Of a stretch of 64,000 bases of DNA, positions 13,401 through 21,960 are shown piece by piece. The notes beneath the pieces are model-generated. The model was given only the letters and a program-made list of their open reading frames with translations, was not told where the DNA came from and ran no database searches. Every line of letters starts with the position of its first letter. Position 1 is the first letter of the stretch. Made by a program: the position numbers and the translations under genes. Origin of the DNA: Loripinus fragilis (Eukaryota; Mollusca; Bivalvia; Lucinida; Lucinidae); assembly GCA_964019695.1 (NCBI GenBank), contig OZ026516.1:102982368-103046367 (forward strand), given 5' to 3'.

Positions 13401-16400
13401 TATTAAGCTTCTAAGGGACTCTGACTTTTTGTTTATAGGAAACACCAATAGTTGTTTCCCTTAGAAAAGAAACAGATGTGCCATAAAGAGTTGCTCCCCT
13501 TATACCATATTGAGAAAATAGAAAAAGTAGTTCCAATCTTACGGTTTCTCTCCCGTGAAAATATCAAATCTTGTAATACAAGTTTTTATATTTTCAAGGC
13601 TGTGAAATATATGCTTTATATTAAATCAATATTTTCCTGTATTTCATTGCATAGCAGATAATAAATGAAAATAACCTTAATGATTGTTTGTATTAGAAAT
13701 ATGCGTCAAGAAAGTCAATCATAGACACTGACCAACAGCTACTCACACCTTCTCACCATTTGTGATTTGCAGTTCTGTATATTATGGTGGGTTTAGACGG
13801 ACAAAGGGTGTAAAGTGGGAATCCTCATACAGTTTACAGTAAAATCTGTGTAAAACGGCGACGCAAAAATAGACAATACAAAGATCTTAATGACAAATGG
13901 TAGCTTATTGAAGGTCAAAAGTATTGCAGAATGCGTCCCTTGGAGCATTCTGCAATACTTTTGACCTGCCTTAAGCGATAAACGGTCATGAAAACCAATT
14001 ATCAGTATTTTAGAGTGGCAGTTTTACACAGGTTTTTACTGTACCATTATTTGCAATTATCAGTAGACGACATTTCTTAGAATGAGATTTGCTTAGGATG
14101 CAAGTTGTAATTCTAAACAATTCTGAACGTAATAGGTTCAAGCAGTTCTAACAGGTTTAAATTTGGTTTTATTTACTTGAGTTATTCCTGCTTTAACCAT
14201 TTGAAAAATGGAAAACCCCAAAACGGAACTATGCTAAGCACTGAAGGACCAGATGAAATGCCACATAAGACAGGCGGCATTTCATCAGGGTCTGCACTGT
14301 TTGCTAAGACAAAATCAATCTTCAGAGAAAGAAATATAAAACTTTTGGGAATTTAGATAATAACCTGCAGCCCCTCAATATACCATGGGCCATCCGGACT
14401 TAACTGTATGAACTTTATGGAAAATGTCATTGGTCTTTAACGGGTTAATCATTAAATTACATGTACGTTAAAATCTGTCGTATGCGGCAACTCAATAAGA
14501 AGACGAAATTCTGCAATACTTTCGACCTTCAATAAGCTACACTTTGTCATTAAGATCTTTGCTTTGTCTATTTTTGAGTGGATGCTTAAAACCGGTTTTA
14601 CTTTAGTCTACAATAACGAAATAAGTTGAGTTGAGTACTCACCAGCATTTAAAGCCAAGGAAGGTGCATACAGTACTATGGCCATGTAAATCATCTGTAA
14701 AATAGATAGAAAACTAAACTCATATTATTCATTCCCTACCAATAATAGTATAACATACGTTATGCATACTAAATAAATGTGGAGAGAATTTAATTGGAAG
14801 CAAAGTACTATGAGTGGTGTGAGTTGATATGAAATGTGTGTCTGTAGCATTTCCTCGCCATACTTACTTTTTTGCGTTTCATTTAGATATATATGATAGT
14901 CTGGTTGATTTTTGTATCGCTATCTGTCTTGTGACAATCTCAGGAAAAAACAAATGATGCATGTCGTAGCTTGCGAACAAATTCGAGTTTCGTTACATCG
15001 ATGTCCACAAGACAAGAGCTTTCATATTTAGGAGTTGGTGTCAATTTGTGCCTTGTGGTCATCTGCTGGGAAAAGGGCTGACCTCTTGGCTCTCGTTTGT
15101 GGTGTCTAACTGTGATTTTGTCACTTTCCCATTGGTATCTTGGGTCAGGTGTGGTACTTTATTGTATCGATTCCTGATCTTTGCACCCTTACTTTTTTGG
15201 CTACAATAAAATAATCAAGACATACGATTCGCCCTTCTTTACAACTATGCAGTGGCAATCCAGATGCTGTGTACCATTATTTTAACGAATGAGCTGACAG
15301 GAGACCATTTGGTTCTGAAGCGCCCACCTGACATTGAGTATCATTGTATAAGGTTTGACTAGGTCAAGTTTGACCTCCCGTAACGTTACATACCAAGTCA
15401 GGTCACTTTCAGTTTGGTTCAGAAGAATAAGAGTTTTGACGAATGTTTAATTACACAGGAATGGCAGCCATTTTAGCCATCTGACCTGGACAGTATAGAT
15501 CTATTTAGGTTGTCTCCTACAAAGCATGTCAATATGAAATGTGACTTCACATGACCCGTTGGTTGCTATTCAACGTTGATAATAGTAAGGTTGCACATAT
15601 ATGTAAATTATAACGAATGTGGGTTCAACAGTAAGCGACAAATCAACTGTTTTAAAAAAAGCCCCATTCAAATGCGAAAAATGTTACCTTGCTCTTCAGT
15701 AGTAGGTCCCTGTTAAGCTAGGTTGATCAATTGAACAAATTTGGTAGGACCAACATCCTCAATGCCAAATACATGTACCATAGCCCAAGGTAGTTGGAGA
15801 AGAAAATGTTTGATAATTTTGATGTTTGTTTTGTTTTTGTTTGCCATACTAGATGAACATAACGGTAATATTGGTCATGTGGCCAAAGCCATTTGAGAAT
15901 ATTTTCGTTCCCCTACCAAAAGGGACCACCTTATGAAAATTTAGTTAAGCCTTGTAGTTTCAACTACGAACAATATAATACATATATTGATAGCTATCCG
16001 ATACTTGCAACCTCGGCTAAAACATTGACCTGTGGTACTTATCTACAGTTGTTGTCTCGCAGTTGGTTAAACATATCAAGTAAGTAAAATGACATTCGTT
16101 TAAATAGTTTTTAGAAAAGTCAGCTCTCAAGATTTTTCCCATATAAATGCATTAGGAATCAACTTGACATTTTTATAAAGTAGATCACGATTAACCTAGG
16201 ATAGATAACCATTTGAACACACTCGCCGGGGCCTACATTCCCAATGCTACATTCAACGACCCAACGCCATTGACCTCCTGGTTCTGGAAAATATTTTAAA
16301 GGCTTTACCAATATGGGCATGACAGATATCTTGATCATGTGAACAGGACCATTTCAACAAGCTTTCGTACCCCAACCCTAAGGAATCTCCATGTGAAATT

Positions 16401-19386
16401 TGAGCTCTTTTGACGCAGTGATTTCTATGTTTGGAAGTGTTGACAGATTGACGGACGGACGACGGAATTTTTGGTATATTATTAGCTCCCAATGAGCCAT
16501 TGGCTCAGTTGAGCTCAAACACATTGCTTACAATACATATCCGGTGCATATTGCTGTCATAATCGCACGATACATGCAAAATATAAAATATGTGCAAAAT
16601 TTGACAGTTTAAAACCTGTGTAAAACGGCCACTCTCAAAAAGACCAAAACTTGGTTTTCAAGACCAATTATCCCTTAATGCAGGTCAAAAGTATCGCAGA
16701 ATGTTCCAGAGAGAGAGCATTCTGCAATACTATCGACCTTCATTTAGGTACCATTTGTCATTAAGATCTTTGTTTTGTCTATTTTTGAGTGGCCGTTTTA
16801 CACATGTTTTACTGTATGTTTCAAAGGGTTGTGGTGTATTGATTTATTCAGCGGTACAAAGGTTAAGAGATTAGATTCAACATGCATTAATCTGCGTTGT
16901 GAATTATCTTACCATTAATATCAGATATGTTATAGTCGACATAACCCTGGCAATTCTTCCAAACCGCATTTCCACATACTGGAAAAAAAAAATAACGCAG
17001 ATAATCTGAATTAGACAAGGCTGAATTTAACCGCATTTCCACATACTGGAAACAATAACGCAGATACTCTGAATTAGACATTGCTGGATTTAACGGGTAC
17101 TTGTTCCCATGTTCCCTGAAATAAAAATTGAGCCGCGACATGAGATTTCCAACAATGCGGCATTTTGACATGAATAGACAGACCCAGACAAGCATGCGCA
17201 GCCTCCTTTTAAGCTTAGAAACCCAAAATGATGCTCGGTCAGTAGCTTAATATTTATAGAATAATCAAGCGACCAGCAAAGGCTCTGATCAGACTTCGCG
17301 TATGCGCAGGCTGGTCTGAGCCTCTGCTGGTCGCACATACATATACCACATTGTTGGAAATCTCATGTCACGGCTCATCAAATATCTGTTCCTCTGTTCA
17401 CGAAAAAAAAATGTTTTTATGTTCTGTGTTCCCTAATAGTTGCTGTGTTCACTTGTTCCCTCCAACATTTGGCCCTTTTTTCACCCCCCCCCCCCCTCCT
17501 GAAATAACTGTCATTCCCAGATTCTCCCACTCGAAATTGCACAGTTCTAAAAAAATCATTTGAAGCTGAAGAAAAAAGTCTGTCCAACACTCAAAATTTT
17601 GATACTTATATTAGTGACAAACGGATGTTCAAACGAACCTGCACAAATGCGCAGTCTCGCCATCCTGAATTTCTTCGATGTTCACTTACACAATGTTGAT
17701 CAAAGCAGCAAATAAACATACTGACGGGCAAAAGAAACGCTACATCTCGACAAACTACTAAGGTTATATACATGTATAGCCAACATACGTGGTAAACAAA
17801 ATCGAAAAATTAAAATAACCCCGATGGTAAGCTTGTGCAGCTCGTGCTAGTGAGCCACATGCAATGCATGACACAATTTTACTGTATCGTGTCTTTTACC
17901 CGTTAGTATATAAGACATGTTGCTTTATAGAGAGCTGCACATACATGATATTTATAAATACCAAACTACAAAGCATTAAGATTTTTTTTACTCAGAACAG
18001 CAGACAATGTAGTTTGTTCTGGTCATATAAGTTTAAAAAATGCCAACACTTGTTGGCATTTTTTAGACATTTATGACCTGGACAAATGTAATGCTTTAGT
18101 GAGCTGAGCCTGAAAAAGTTTTATAACCTCTATGCCTGGCATGCATAATAGTATGTTGATCAAACCAGGTCAAGATATCAGTTTTCAGCTTAATTCTAGT
18201 ATGTCTTAATTCTAGTATATACATGTACGAAATTTAATATCTCGAAAGGTAACGTAAGCCTTTGCCACTCGAATATGTCAATTCTTCCAAGATGCGCCCA
18301 CACACCCAATTTTGGATTCCTACCTCAAAAAATATTAGGAGATATGCTACGGACACAATTATTCTTGAAACTGTGTCAGAGGTCACGATCACTGTGACTC
18401 AAAAAAAGTACGCGACACTCCGCCAGAGGAAAAGGTCACAGTGACCCTAATATGGTACGCGACATTCCGTCATCCCAAAATGCATCCACACACCAAAGTT
18501 GGGATTCCTACCTCAAATGATATAAGAGATATGCGTCGGACCTTATCGTTCTAGAAACGAGGTCAGAGGGCAAGGACACAGTGATCCCAAAATGGTACGC
18601 GACACTCCGCCACCCAAAGATGCATCCACACACTAAATTCGGGGTTCCTACCTCAACAAAGGAGATATTCTCCGAACCCGATAATTCTGGACACAAGGTT
18701 AGAGGTGAAGGTCACAGTGACCCAAAAATGATAAGCGACACTCCGCCATCCATAGATGCATCCACGCACCAAATTTTGGGTTCTTAACTCAAACATTTAA
18801 TATAGGAGATATTATCCGAACCCGATTATTCTACAAACAACGTCAGATGCCAGGGTAAAGGTCACAGTGACCCAAAAAGTTCTGTTGGGGGGCATAAAAA
18901 TCCTTACATATTGAACACTGACACCCTCATAAACAAAGTCAAGCGAGTGGTTGAAAGCAGTCTTGGCCGTCTGTTGTAACATTATACGATAAATTATGCT
19001 TATCAGTTCTCACTTACCTCAAAGACGCTGGTTATACCCAAGTTATAGAAGACTGGAATGAATATATGCCCCGCCCCTAGGGCAGTGATGATAAAGGCCA
19101 CTGAAATCCACCAATACATTGTGCTGTACACGTACACCTCAGCCGGCGTTCCCAGGATCGTTATAGCTGATATAAAACTGGACAACAGTGACATGGCGAC
19201 CGGGAAAGGGTGCATGCCTCGTCCTGCCAACAGGTAGTCATCGGTTGTGTTTTTCTTTCGATCCTTAATGGCGTAAAATAATCCAATCCCAGCGGAAAGC
19301 GCCAATGTACAGCCGAATACACCATAATCTGCGGCATGGAACGTTTTCTTAATGCCGGTCTCATAGCTATATGGTCCAGACGACAT
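4297..19386 (-). CDS. SLC5-family sodium:solute symporter, seven exons, 3' end outside the window
   Basis: Seven exons on the minus strand, all with AG acceptors and GT donors, join with consistent phases: 19386-19018, 16978-16913, 14694-14643, 12728-12661, 10564-10410, 9835-9695 and 4426-4297. They sum to 981 nt, exactly 327 codons. The product matches the N-terminal half of the sodium-coupled monocarboxylate/multivitamin transporter branch of SLC5, which moves organic anions or vitamins with Na+ across the plasma membrane. Seen in order are TM1, the segment LLAGRGMHPFPVAMSLLSSF, ITILGTPAEVYVYS, IYMAIVLYAPSLALNA, GGMKAVLWADTLQMF, FGTNQAQVQRAIS and LNLPGMASIITLSCLVG. Related proteins are about 550-650 residues, so the remaining C-terminal exons must lie below position 1. 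The start is the first ATG of the frame (19386). Substrate cannot be assigned. Introns are packed with mobile elements. Confidence 0.88.
4716..4848 (+). repeat. Left copy of an inverted repeat pair in SLC5 intron 6
   Basis: Matches the reverse complement of 9465-9602, for example through GACTT.GCACAATT, GCCAGAAAAGGTTTGACT, TAGG.ACGTCGTACAGT and GTGGTAGCAGTTTT. Both copies lie in the intron between exons 6 and 7. Confidence 0.65.
4849..9464. other. AT-rich body of SLC5 intron 6
   Basis: No gene seen. It contains a dispersed repeat at about 6170-6385 that recurs at 51436-51645 (shared CTGTTTGCTTACAGGATGT and an AAATGGAC.GGTCC.TCTGAT-type block). It also contains a TTTGATCTTTGCACCCTTAC repeat tail at 6784-6809, an AT microsatellite-like stretch near 8820-8840 and a G-rich run at 9041-9081. 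The rest is unique AT-rich sequence. Confidence 0.5.
9041..9081 (+). repeat. Poly(G)/G-rich tract
   Basis: A run of G with GGGG blocks separated by TT, TGTTTGTGT and A; it meets the simple pattern for an intramolecular G-quadruplex. On the transcribed (minus) strand of SLC5 it would be C-rich. No other function is visible. Confidence 0.6.
9465..9602 (-). repeat. Right copy of the inverted repeat pair in SLC5 intron 6
   Basis: Partner of 4716-4848 (see there). The pair could be the ends of one element of about 4.9 kb or two separate insertions; the AT-rich interior gives no transposase-like ORF. Confidence 0.6.
9695..9835 (-). CDS. SLC5 exon 6
   Basis: 141 nt with acceptor TTTTTAAG. It encodes FDPDPRLRHSVWNVVIGGG, then IFWCSVFGTNQAQVQRAISV and RTVTRSK. 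NQ.QVQR is a hallmark of this transporter branch. Of two possible donors the one after AAGGT (GT|GTAAGT) is chosen, because only that phase joins exon 7 in frame. Confidence 0.88.
9854..10091. mobile_element. MITE of the GAGCC..GACATGAGATTTCC family
   Basis: Inverted ends carry CATGAGATTTCCAACAATG, and the interior holds CTGATCAG/GCGCATACGCGCAG/CTGACCAGAGCCTTTGCT hairpin sequence. Its end is 18 nt from the exon 6 acceptor. Sister copies lie at 10580-10816, 17130-17376 and 49311-49533. Confidence 0.7.
10410..10564 (-). CDS. SLC5 exon 5
   Basis: 155 nt, entering phase 0 after acceptor TTATTCCAG. It encodes GGMKAVLWADTLQMFIVYAG, then a hydrophobic helix and an amphipathic loop ending KGGRIVIF. 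It leaves two bases (GA), which join the first G of exon 6 to give Glu. The plus-strand ORF over this exon (10305-10694) is a shadow. Confidence 0.9.
10580..10816. mobile_element. MITE of the GAGCC..GACATGAGATTTCC family
   Basis: One end is degraded (AAGACTTCAAACAATGTGG); the other is clear (ACATGTTTGAAATCTCATGT). The internal CTGATCAGACTGCGCAGGC and GGTCTGAGCC match the sister copies. It starts roughly 15-25 nt upstream of the exon 5 acceptor, so little native intron remains there. Confidence 0.65.
10874..11450 (+). mobile_element. Repeat with long hairpin, copy A
   Basis: Holds AAATACAGGAAAATATTGAT, GATATTTTCACGGGAGAGAA, GGTAAAGAGA-like blocks and a large palindrome at 11286-11434 whose arms read TTCACGAGTGAAGTGGACAA on the right arm and a near-match on the left, meeting at GTGGCTTCGCCAC. 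The same unit appears reversed at 13168-13685. No ORF with a recognisable product was found; the small frame at 11011-11223 lies inside it. Confidence 0.75.
11451..12365. other. SLC5 intron 4, plain part
   Basis: AT-rich intron sequence. I see no gene, no clear repeat pairs and no RNA gene here. Confidence 0.5.
12366..12530. repeat. CTGATCAGA/GCGCAGGCTGATC dispersed repeat
   Basis: Shares CGCAGTCTGATCAGAGTCTT and TATGCGCAGGCTGATCTGAG with the MITE families at 9.9, 17.2, 45.6, 46.3 and 46.7 kb, but its ends are not clear. Probably an old degraded copy. Confidence 0.5.
12661..12728 (-). CDS. SLC5 exon 4
   Basis: 68 nt. Its first two bases complete the valine codon split with exon 3, then TGMSLWGSVIAVSCVCIFYT. 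Donor CTG|GTAAAT, leaving phase 0. It is the only exon between two inverted copies of one repeat (10874-11450 and 13168-13685). Confidence 0.88.
12729..13167. other. SLC5 intron 3, proximal part
   Basis: Short intron stretch with a GGGAGGGTGGGGA run and CCCCACCCCACCC near 12955-13015. No gene or RNA seen. Confidence 0.4.
13168..13685 (-). mobile_element. Repeat with long hairpin, copy B (inverted relative to copy A)
   Basis: Reverse complement of the 10874-11450 unit, with the same order of blocks (AGCAGGCGAATTTATAAAAG, GACTCTGACTTTTTGTTT, TCTCTCCCGTGAAAATATCA, TATTTTCCTGTATTTCATTG). It lacks one arm of the palindrome and retains only the arm at about 13200-13270. The two copies flank exon 4. 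Confidence 0.75.
13835..14043. mobile_element. Hairpin MITE, TACAGTAAAA family, copy 1
   Basis: A 209-bp element starting TACAGTAAAATCTGTGTAAA and ending with the inverted TTTACACAGGTTTTTACTGT plus A. The core is a near-perfect hairpin, AGGTCAAAAGTATTGCAGAA..., on either side of 13931-13955. A TA target, as used by Tc1/mariner-type elements, is likely but cannot be separated from the end. Confidence 0.8.
14461..14610. mobile_element. Hairpin MITE, TACAGTAAAA family, degraded copy 2
   Basis: Keeps AAAATCTGT, TCTGCAATACTTTCGACCTT, TTTGTCATTAAGATCTTTG and TTGTCTATTTTTGAGTGG in the family order, but one half of the central hairpin is deleted. Confidence 0.65.
14643..14694 (-). CDS. SLC5 exon 3
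   Basis: 52 nt, entering in phase 0 and leaving with one base. Acceptor ATTTTACAG, donor GCTG|GTGAGT. It encodes MIYMAIVLYAPSLALNA, the strongly conserved IYAPALALN-type helix of SLC5 transporters. Confidence 0.9.
14695..16601. other. SLC5 intron 2, unique part with dispersed repeats
   Basis: No gene seen. 15052-15198 is a dispersed repeat ending ATTCCTGATCTTTGCACCCT, also found reversed at 28449-28568 and in part at 48829-48890. About 15885-15960 and 16310-16420 share ATTTTCGT.CCCC-type blocks and look like diverged copies of a tandem unit. 16445-16470 is a GACGGACGGACGACGGA stretch common at such repeat ends. Confidence 0.45.
16602..16816. mobile_element. Hairpin MITE, TACAGTAAAA family, copy 3
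   Basis: Ends ACAGTTTAAAACCTGTGTAA and its inverse ACACATGTTTTACTGTA. Core GCAGGTCAAAAGTATCGCAG pairs with CTGCAATACTATCGACCT. It contains the family block TTTGTCATTAAGATCTTTG. Confidence 0.8.
16913..16978 (-). CDS. SLC5 exon 2
   Basis: 66 nt, phase 0 in and out, with acceptor TTTTTTTTCCAG and donor ATG|GTAAGA. It encodes YVEMRFGRIARVMSTITYLI and two more residues, matching the family segment (YLELRF...) that follows GITS.(Y/F)E. The acceptor and first 15 nt are duplicated 67 nt upstream (see findings). Confidence 0.88.
16964..17094 (-). repeat. 67-bp tandem duplication spanning the exon 2 splice acceptor
   Basis: Units start at 16964 and 17031, both CCGCATTTCCACATACTGGA in plus orientation and both continuing with AATAACGCAGATA.TCTGAAT. 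Each contains the AG acceptor and the first 15 nt of exon 2 (YVEMR). Using the distal acceptor would add 67 nt and shift the reading frame. Confidence 0.8.
17130..17376. mobile_element. MITE of the GAGCC..GACATGAGATTTCC family, best copy
   Basis: 247 bp with 28-bp inverted ends differing at one base (GAGCCGCGACATGAGATTTC at the left; the same with GTGAC at the right). The interior holds CTGATCAGACTTCGCGTATG and GCGCAGGCTGGTCTGAGCC. No ORF, so non-autonomous. Confidence 0.85.
17484..17498. repeat. Poly(C) tract
   Basis: A homopolymer C run inside TTTTTTCACCCC...TCCTG in SLC5 intron 1. Such runs are frequent in this window and probably vary in length. Confidence 0.6.
17499..18230. other. SLC5 intron 1, unique part
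   Basis: No gene seen. It contains a small hairpin AAAAAATGCCAACACTTGTT / GGCATTTTTT near 18036-18064 (arms AAAAAATGCCAAC and GTTGGCATTTTTT). The rest is plain AT-rich intron. Confidence 0.45.
18255..18885 (+). repeat. Tandem array, 140-150 bp unit, with GGTCACAGTGACC palindromes
   Basis: About four units, each with TACGCGACACTCCGCCA.CC-like, ATGCATCCACACACCAAA-like, TTCCTACCTCAAA-like and GGTCACAGTGACC blocks. The perfect 13-nt palindrome occurs at 18434-18446, 18710-18722 and 18860-18872; degraded versions occur near 18381 and at 18574-18586. It is in SLC5 intron 1, just downstream of exon 1 in transcript order. Confidence 0.8.
19018..19386 (-). CDS. SLC5 exon 1 (start codon, TM1-TM3)
   Basis: Begins at ATG 19386 (MSSGPYSYETG), 123 codons, ends in phase 0 at SVFE with donor GAG|GTAAGT. 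It encodes the first membrane helix (ADYGVFGCTLALSAGIGLFY), the conserved LLAGRGMHPFPVAMSLLSS loop and helix, and FIPVFYNLGITSVFE. The frame stays open a few codons upstream of the ATG without another Met, so 19386 is the likely start. A 5' non-coding exon cannot be excluded. Confidence 0.9.
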
Positions 19387-19645
19387 TTCGGCAGGCAAGT
19401 AATGATGCCTTACACCGTGTTTTTTGTGAAATGCTCAACTAAGCAATTTTTTGTTTATAAATGTACTTGAAAAAAAAACTTGGGGCCCAGGTGGCCATAG
19501 CTTAGTTAGCGCAGCAAACCGCGAAAAACTGTTTCATACTATACATGCAACTTTTTACGCTTTATTTTGTTTTCTAATCTGTTCCGTTTTATCCACGTAA
19601 CGTCACTTAATCTGTAAAACACTAGTGGATTATAAGAATATATCA

Positions 19646-19775
19646 TGGGTGTGAGCATGGTGAGGGTAGGGTAGAAAAATCCGTCCCGGTGTTCACCGTT
19701 TGGCATAACGAGGCTTGCCGAGTGACGGCAAACGGTGATCCCGAGGGACGGAATTTGCTATCCTACCCCCACACG
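19646..19775. repeat. Imperfect hairpin element with ATCCGTCCC/GGGACGGA arms
   Basis: Left arm GGGTAGGGTAGAAAAATCCG TCCCGG, then TTCACCGTTTG; right arm CAAACGGTGATCCCGAGGGA CGGAATTTGCTATCCTACCC. The loop includes TTGCCGAGTGACGGCAA, itself partly palindromic. Typical of a short foldback element. Confidence 0.7.
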
Positions 19776-20552
19776 AATAATGGATTCTTTTTCTTGATCA
19801 CCACTGTTTTCATTTATTTGTTTTAAATAAGCTTCCAGAAGTCCCTTAATACGCTAAAATGCAATTTCACATGATGACGTTACTTGACGTCATGGGTAAG
19901 ATAAGATTTTCTATCTCAGGGTAAAATCTCAGATATCCTTATCCGGTGTGCAAGAACAAGACATATTGTGCTTCGTAAAACATTACGGATTTCCCCCCGT
20001 TTAGATCGATACGTTTTTGTTTTTTTTTGTTGTTGTTGTTTTTTTTTTTCCAAGAAAGCATTTGATGGGGGGGGGGGGGGGGTATTTACTGGAATCGCCT
20101 CATCTATGTGCTTCCAAAGAAGAAAACTACGCATGAACTGTTTCCAAATAAGCATACACAGCATATCACTTTATGGGAAAACAATTAAAAATATCGCCAT
20201 TTCCTGTTTTAAAATGGCGTTTTGGTCTGGGCCTAAGATTGGTTAACTTCAAACAAGCAATAAACAGTAAAATTGAGCCAGCGTAAGAGATTTTGGGACT
20301 TATCGCACTGTCGAACAGAGCCTTCGCTGTTCGCATACACAAAGTTGGAGAAGACTGAGGCCAATAGTTTGACCTTTATCCAGGCTTGATACATCAGCAT
20401 GAGCGTTTGACATATCACCCCTAAGTTTCTGAGGTAAACTCTTCCATTTTAAATAGTAGAAGAGTCCATTGTATTAAAAAGGGGTATTAGACAAATTCTG
20501 AAAAAACGGCAAAAATTGAGACTGAGAAAAAAGCAAAATGAGAAAAAAAGCG

Positions 20553-20625
20553 AACTGAGTAAGCAAACAGTGTAGACCCAGATGAGATGGATCTCGCAAG
20601 GGTCTACACTGTTTGCTCAGATATT
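20553..20625. repeat. Hairpin AGCAAACAGTGTAGACCC
   Basis: GAGTAAGCAAACAGTGTAGA CCC pairs with GGGTCTACACTGTTTGCTCA G. The same CTGTTTGCT core appears in degraded repeats at 6.2, 14.3, 51.5, 52.7 and 53.2 kb, so this is a dispersed hairpin family. Confidence 0.65.
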
Positions 20626-21300
20626 TTTTCAGGTATGTATTGTTGAAAGGGTCAAAGGAGATTTTTGCGCATGCGATAAGTACCAGACTCTCATCAACTG
20701 GTTCAAATACTTTGAACGACGCCCACGCCCCCACCCCCCACCCAGTAGACGTTCAATCGTCGGTTTTTAGCACCATGTCGCGCACGATTTAAAATTTCAA
20801 TGTTTTTGTCTATTTCGTGATCTACTTAAATAGACTGTGCACTCTAAAATAGATTTGGATCATCACGATCGATTGTTTGATCTTCACGAAAAGCAAACAA
20901 ATCTTATTAATGAGAAACGATTATCATACATCTTTTCAATAACATTTTCTTTGTATACTGTACAAGAGGCCAAGATTTAATGAACCACTCACCTGGGCAA
21001 AAAATACTTGCAACTTGGCAATGCATATTTACAACTTATTAGCAATGCACATTTTAACACTTCAAACGAAAGGAATAATTTTAATTACCATGTCTTATAC
21101 TCACATACTATTTTTAAAAGTAGGTTTTGTACCCGAGTGTCTTGCGTAGCTATAAGCCCTAATGATCACTATATGTCTATCTGTTCTCAATCTCGAATGC
21201 ATATAAAATGACAAATCGTGATTTTAACATACAGGTTATTCAGTCTTACCCCGAATGCCAAAGCACTGACAAAAAGCGATCATAAAAAGGTGAAAAAAGA

Positions 21301-21960
21301 CGATCACTAATTTGTTTGACCTCATGGTTTCAGAGAAGTTTGTTAAACTATTTTATTATGAGTCTATGGGTTCATATGATCCACATGGAGTTGCAACTTT
21401 GGACCCAGGGGCATGGTTAGCAGGGTTTTCGTAGAACATTAAGCATTGCAACATGCTAAATATAAGCTGGCTTTAGAGAAGTTTTTTGAAGTTTTTCCCA
21501 TGATAAAGACCACCCGGGCAGGAGTTATGGAGGGGACTTCTAGACATTGTAACATACAAAGTATATAAGCTTTTGGCCTCATGGTTCAAGAGAAGACTTT
21601 TAAAGTTTTACCCATTATGGAAACTTTTGATCCCCGTTTTGACCGCAGGGGCTTGATTGGCAGTATTTATGTAGGGAACCACTAGACATTGCTAAATACC
21701 AAACAAATAAGTTGTTGTTCTCTTGGTTTCAGGGAAGCTTTTATAATAAGTATATTGGGCGGGGCCAGTTTAGACCCCAGGGGCTTGATTGGCAGGGGCG
21801 TTGTCTGTGATTGTGGTATTCTCTGGTCATACCCATTTATGTTTATTTTTAATTTTTCTTTAAAAACGTTTTTGAGGAGGGGTTGGTGGGCGAAGGGTGG
21901 GGTTTTGGTGTCAAAAATACATGCCTAAACATGGAATTATTCCCAGGTAAAAGGCAACAT
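21301..21960 (+). repeat. Degenerate tandem repeats with CCCAGGGGC.TGATTGGCAG
   Basis: Four diverged units with shared blocks: TGGTTTCAGAGAAG/TGGTTCAAGAGAAG/TGGTTTCAGGGAAG, then (A)CCCCAGGGGCTTGATTGGCA or relatives, then TAG.ACATTG.AACAT-type blocks, at roughly 110-150 bp spacing. No coding sense was found. Confidence 0.6.

Larger units (their letters stand above)
19400..21300. other. Upstream flank of SLC5, no gene recognised
   Basis: This would hold the SLC5 promoter, but no TATA box or initiator can be called with confidence. It contains the hairpin at 19646-19775, a T-rich/G-run segment at 20020-20085 (poly-G 20067-20084) and a hairpin of the CAGTGTAGACCC family at 20553-20625. Short ORFs here are low complexity. 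Confidence 0.4.

Noticed and set aside
16887..17195. 102-codon minus ORF as a gene
   Set aside because: It crosses exon 2 in the wrong frame and the duplicated acceptor; the spliced reading gives the conserved transporter segment.
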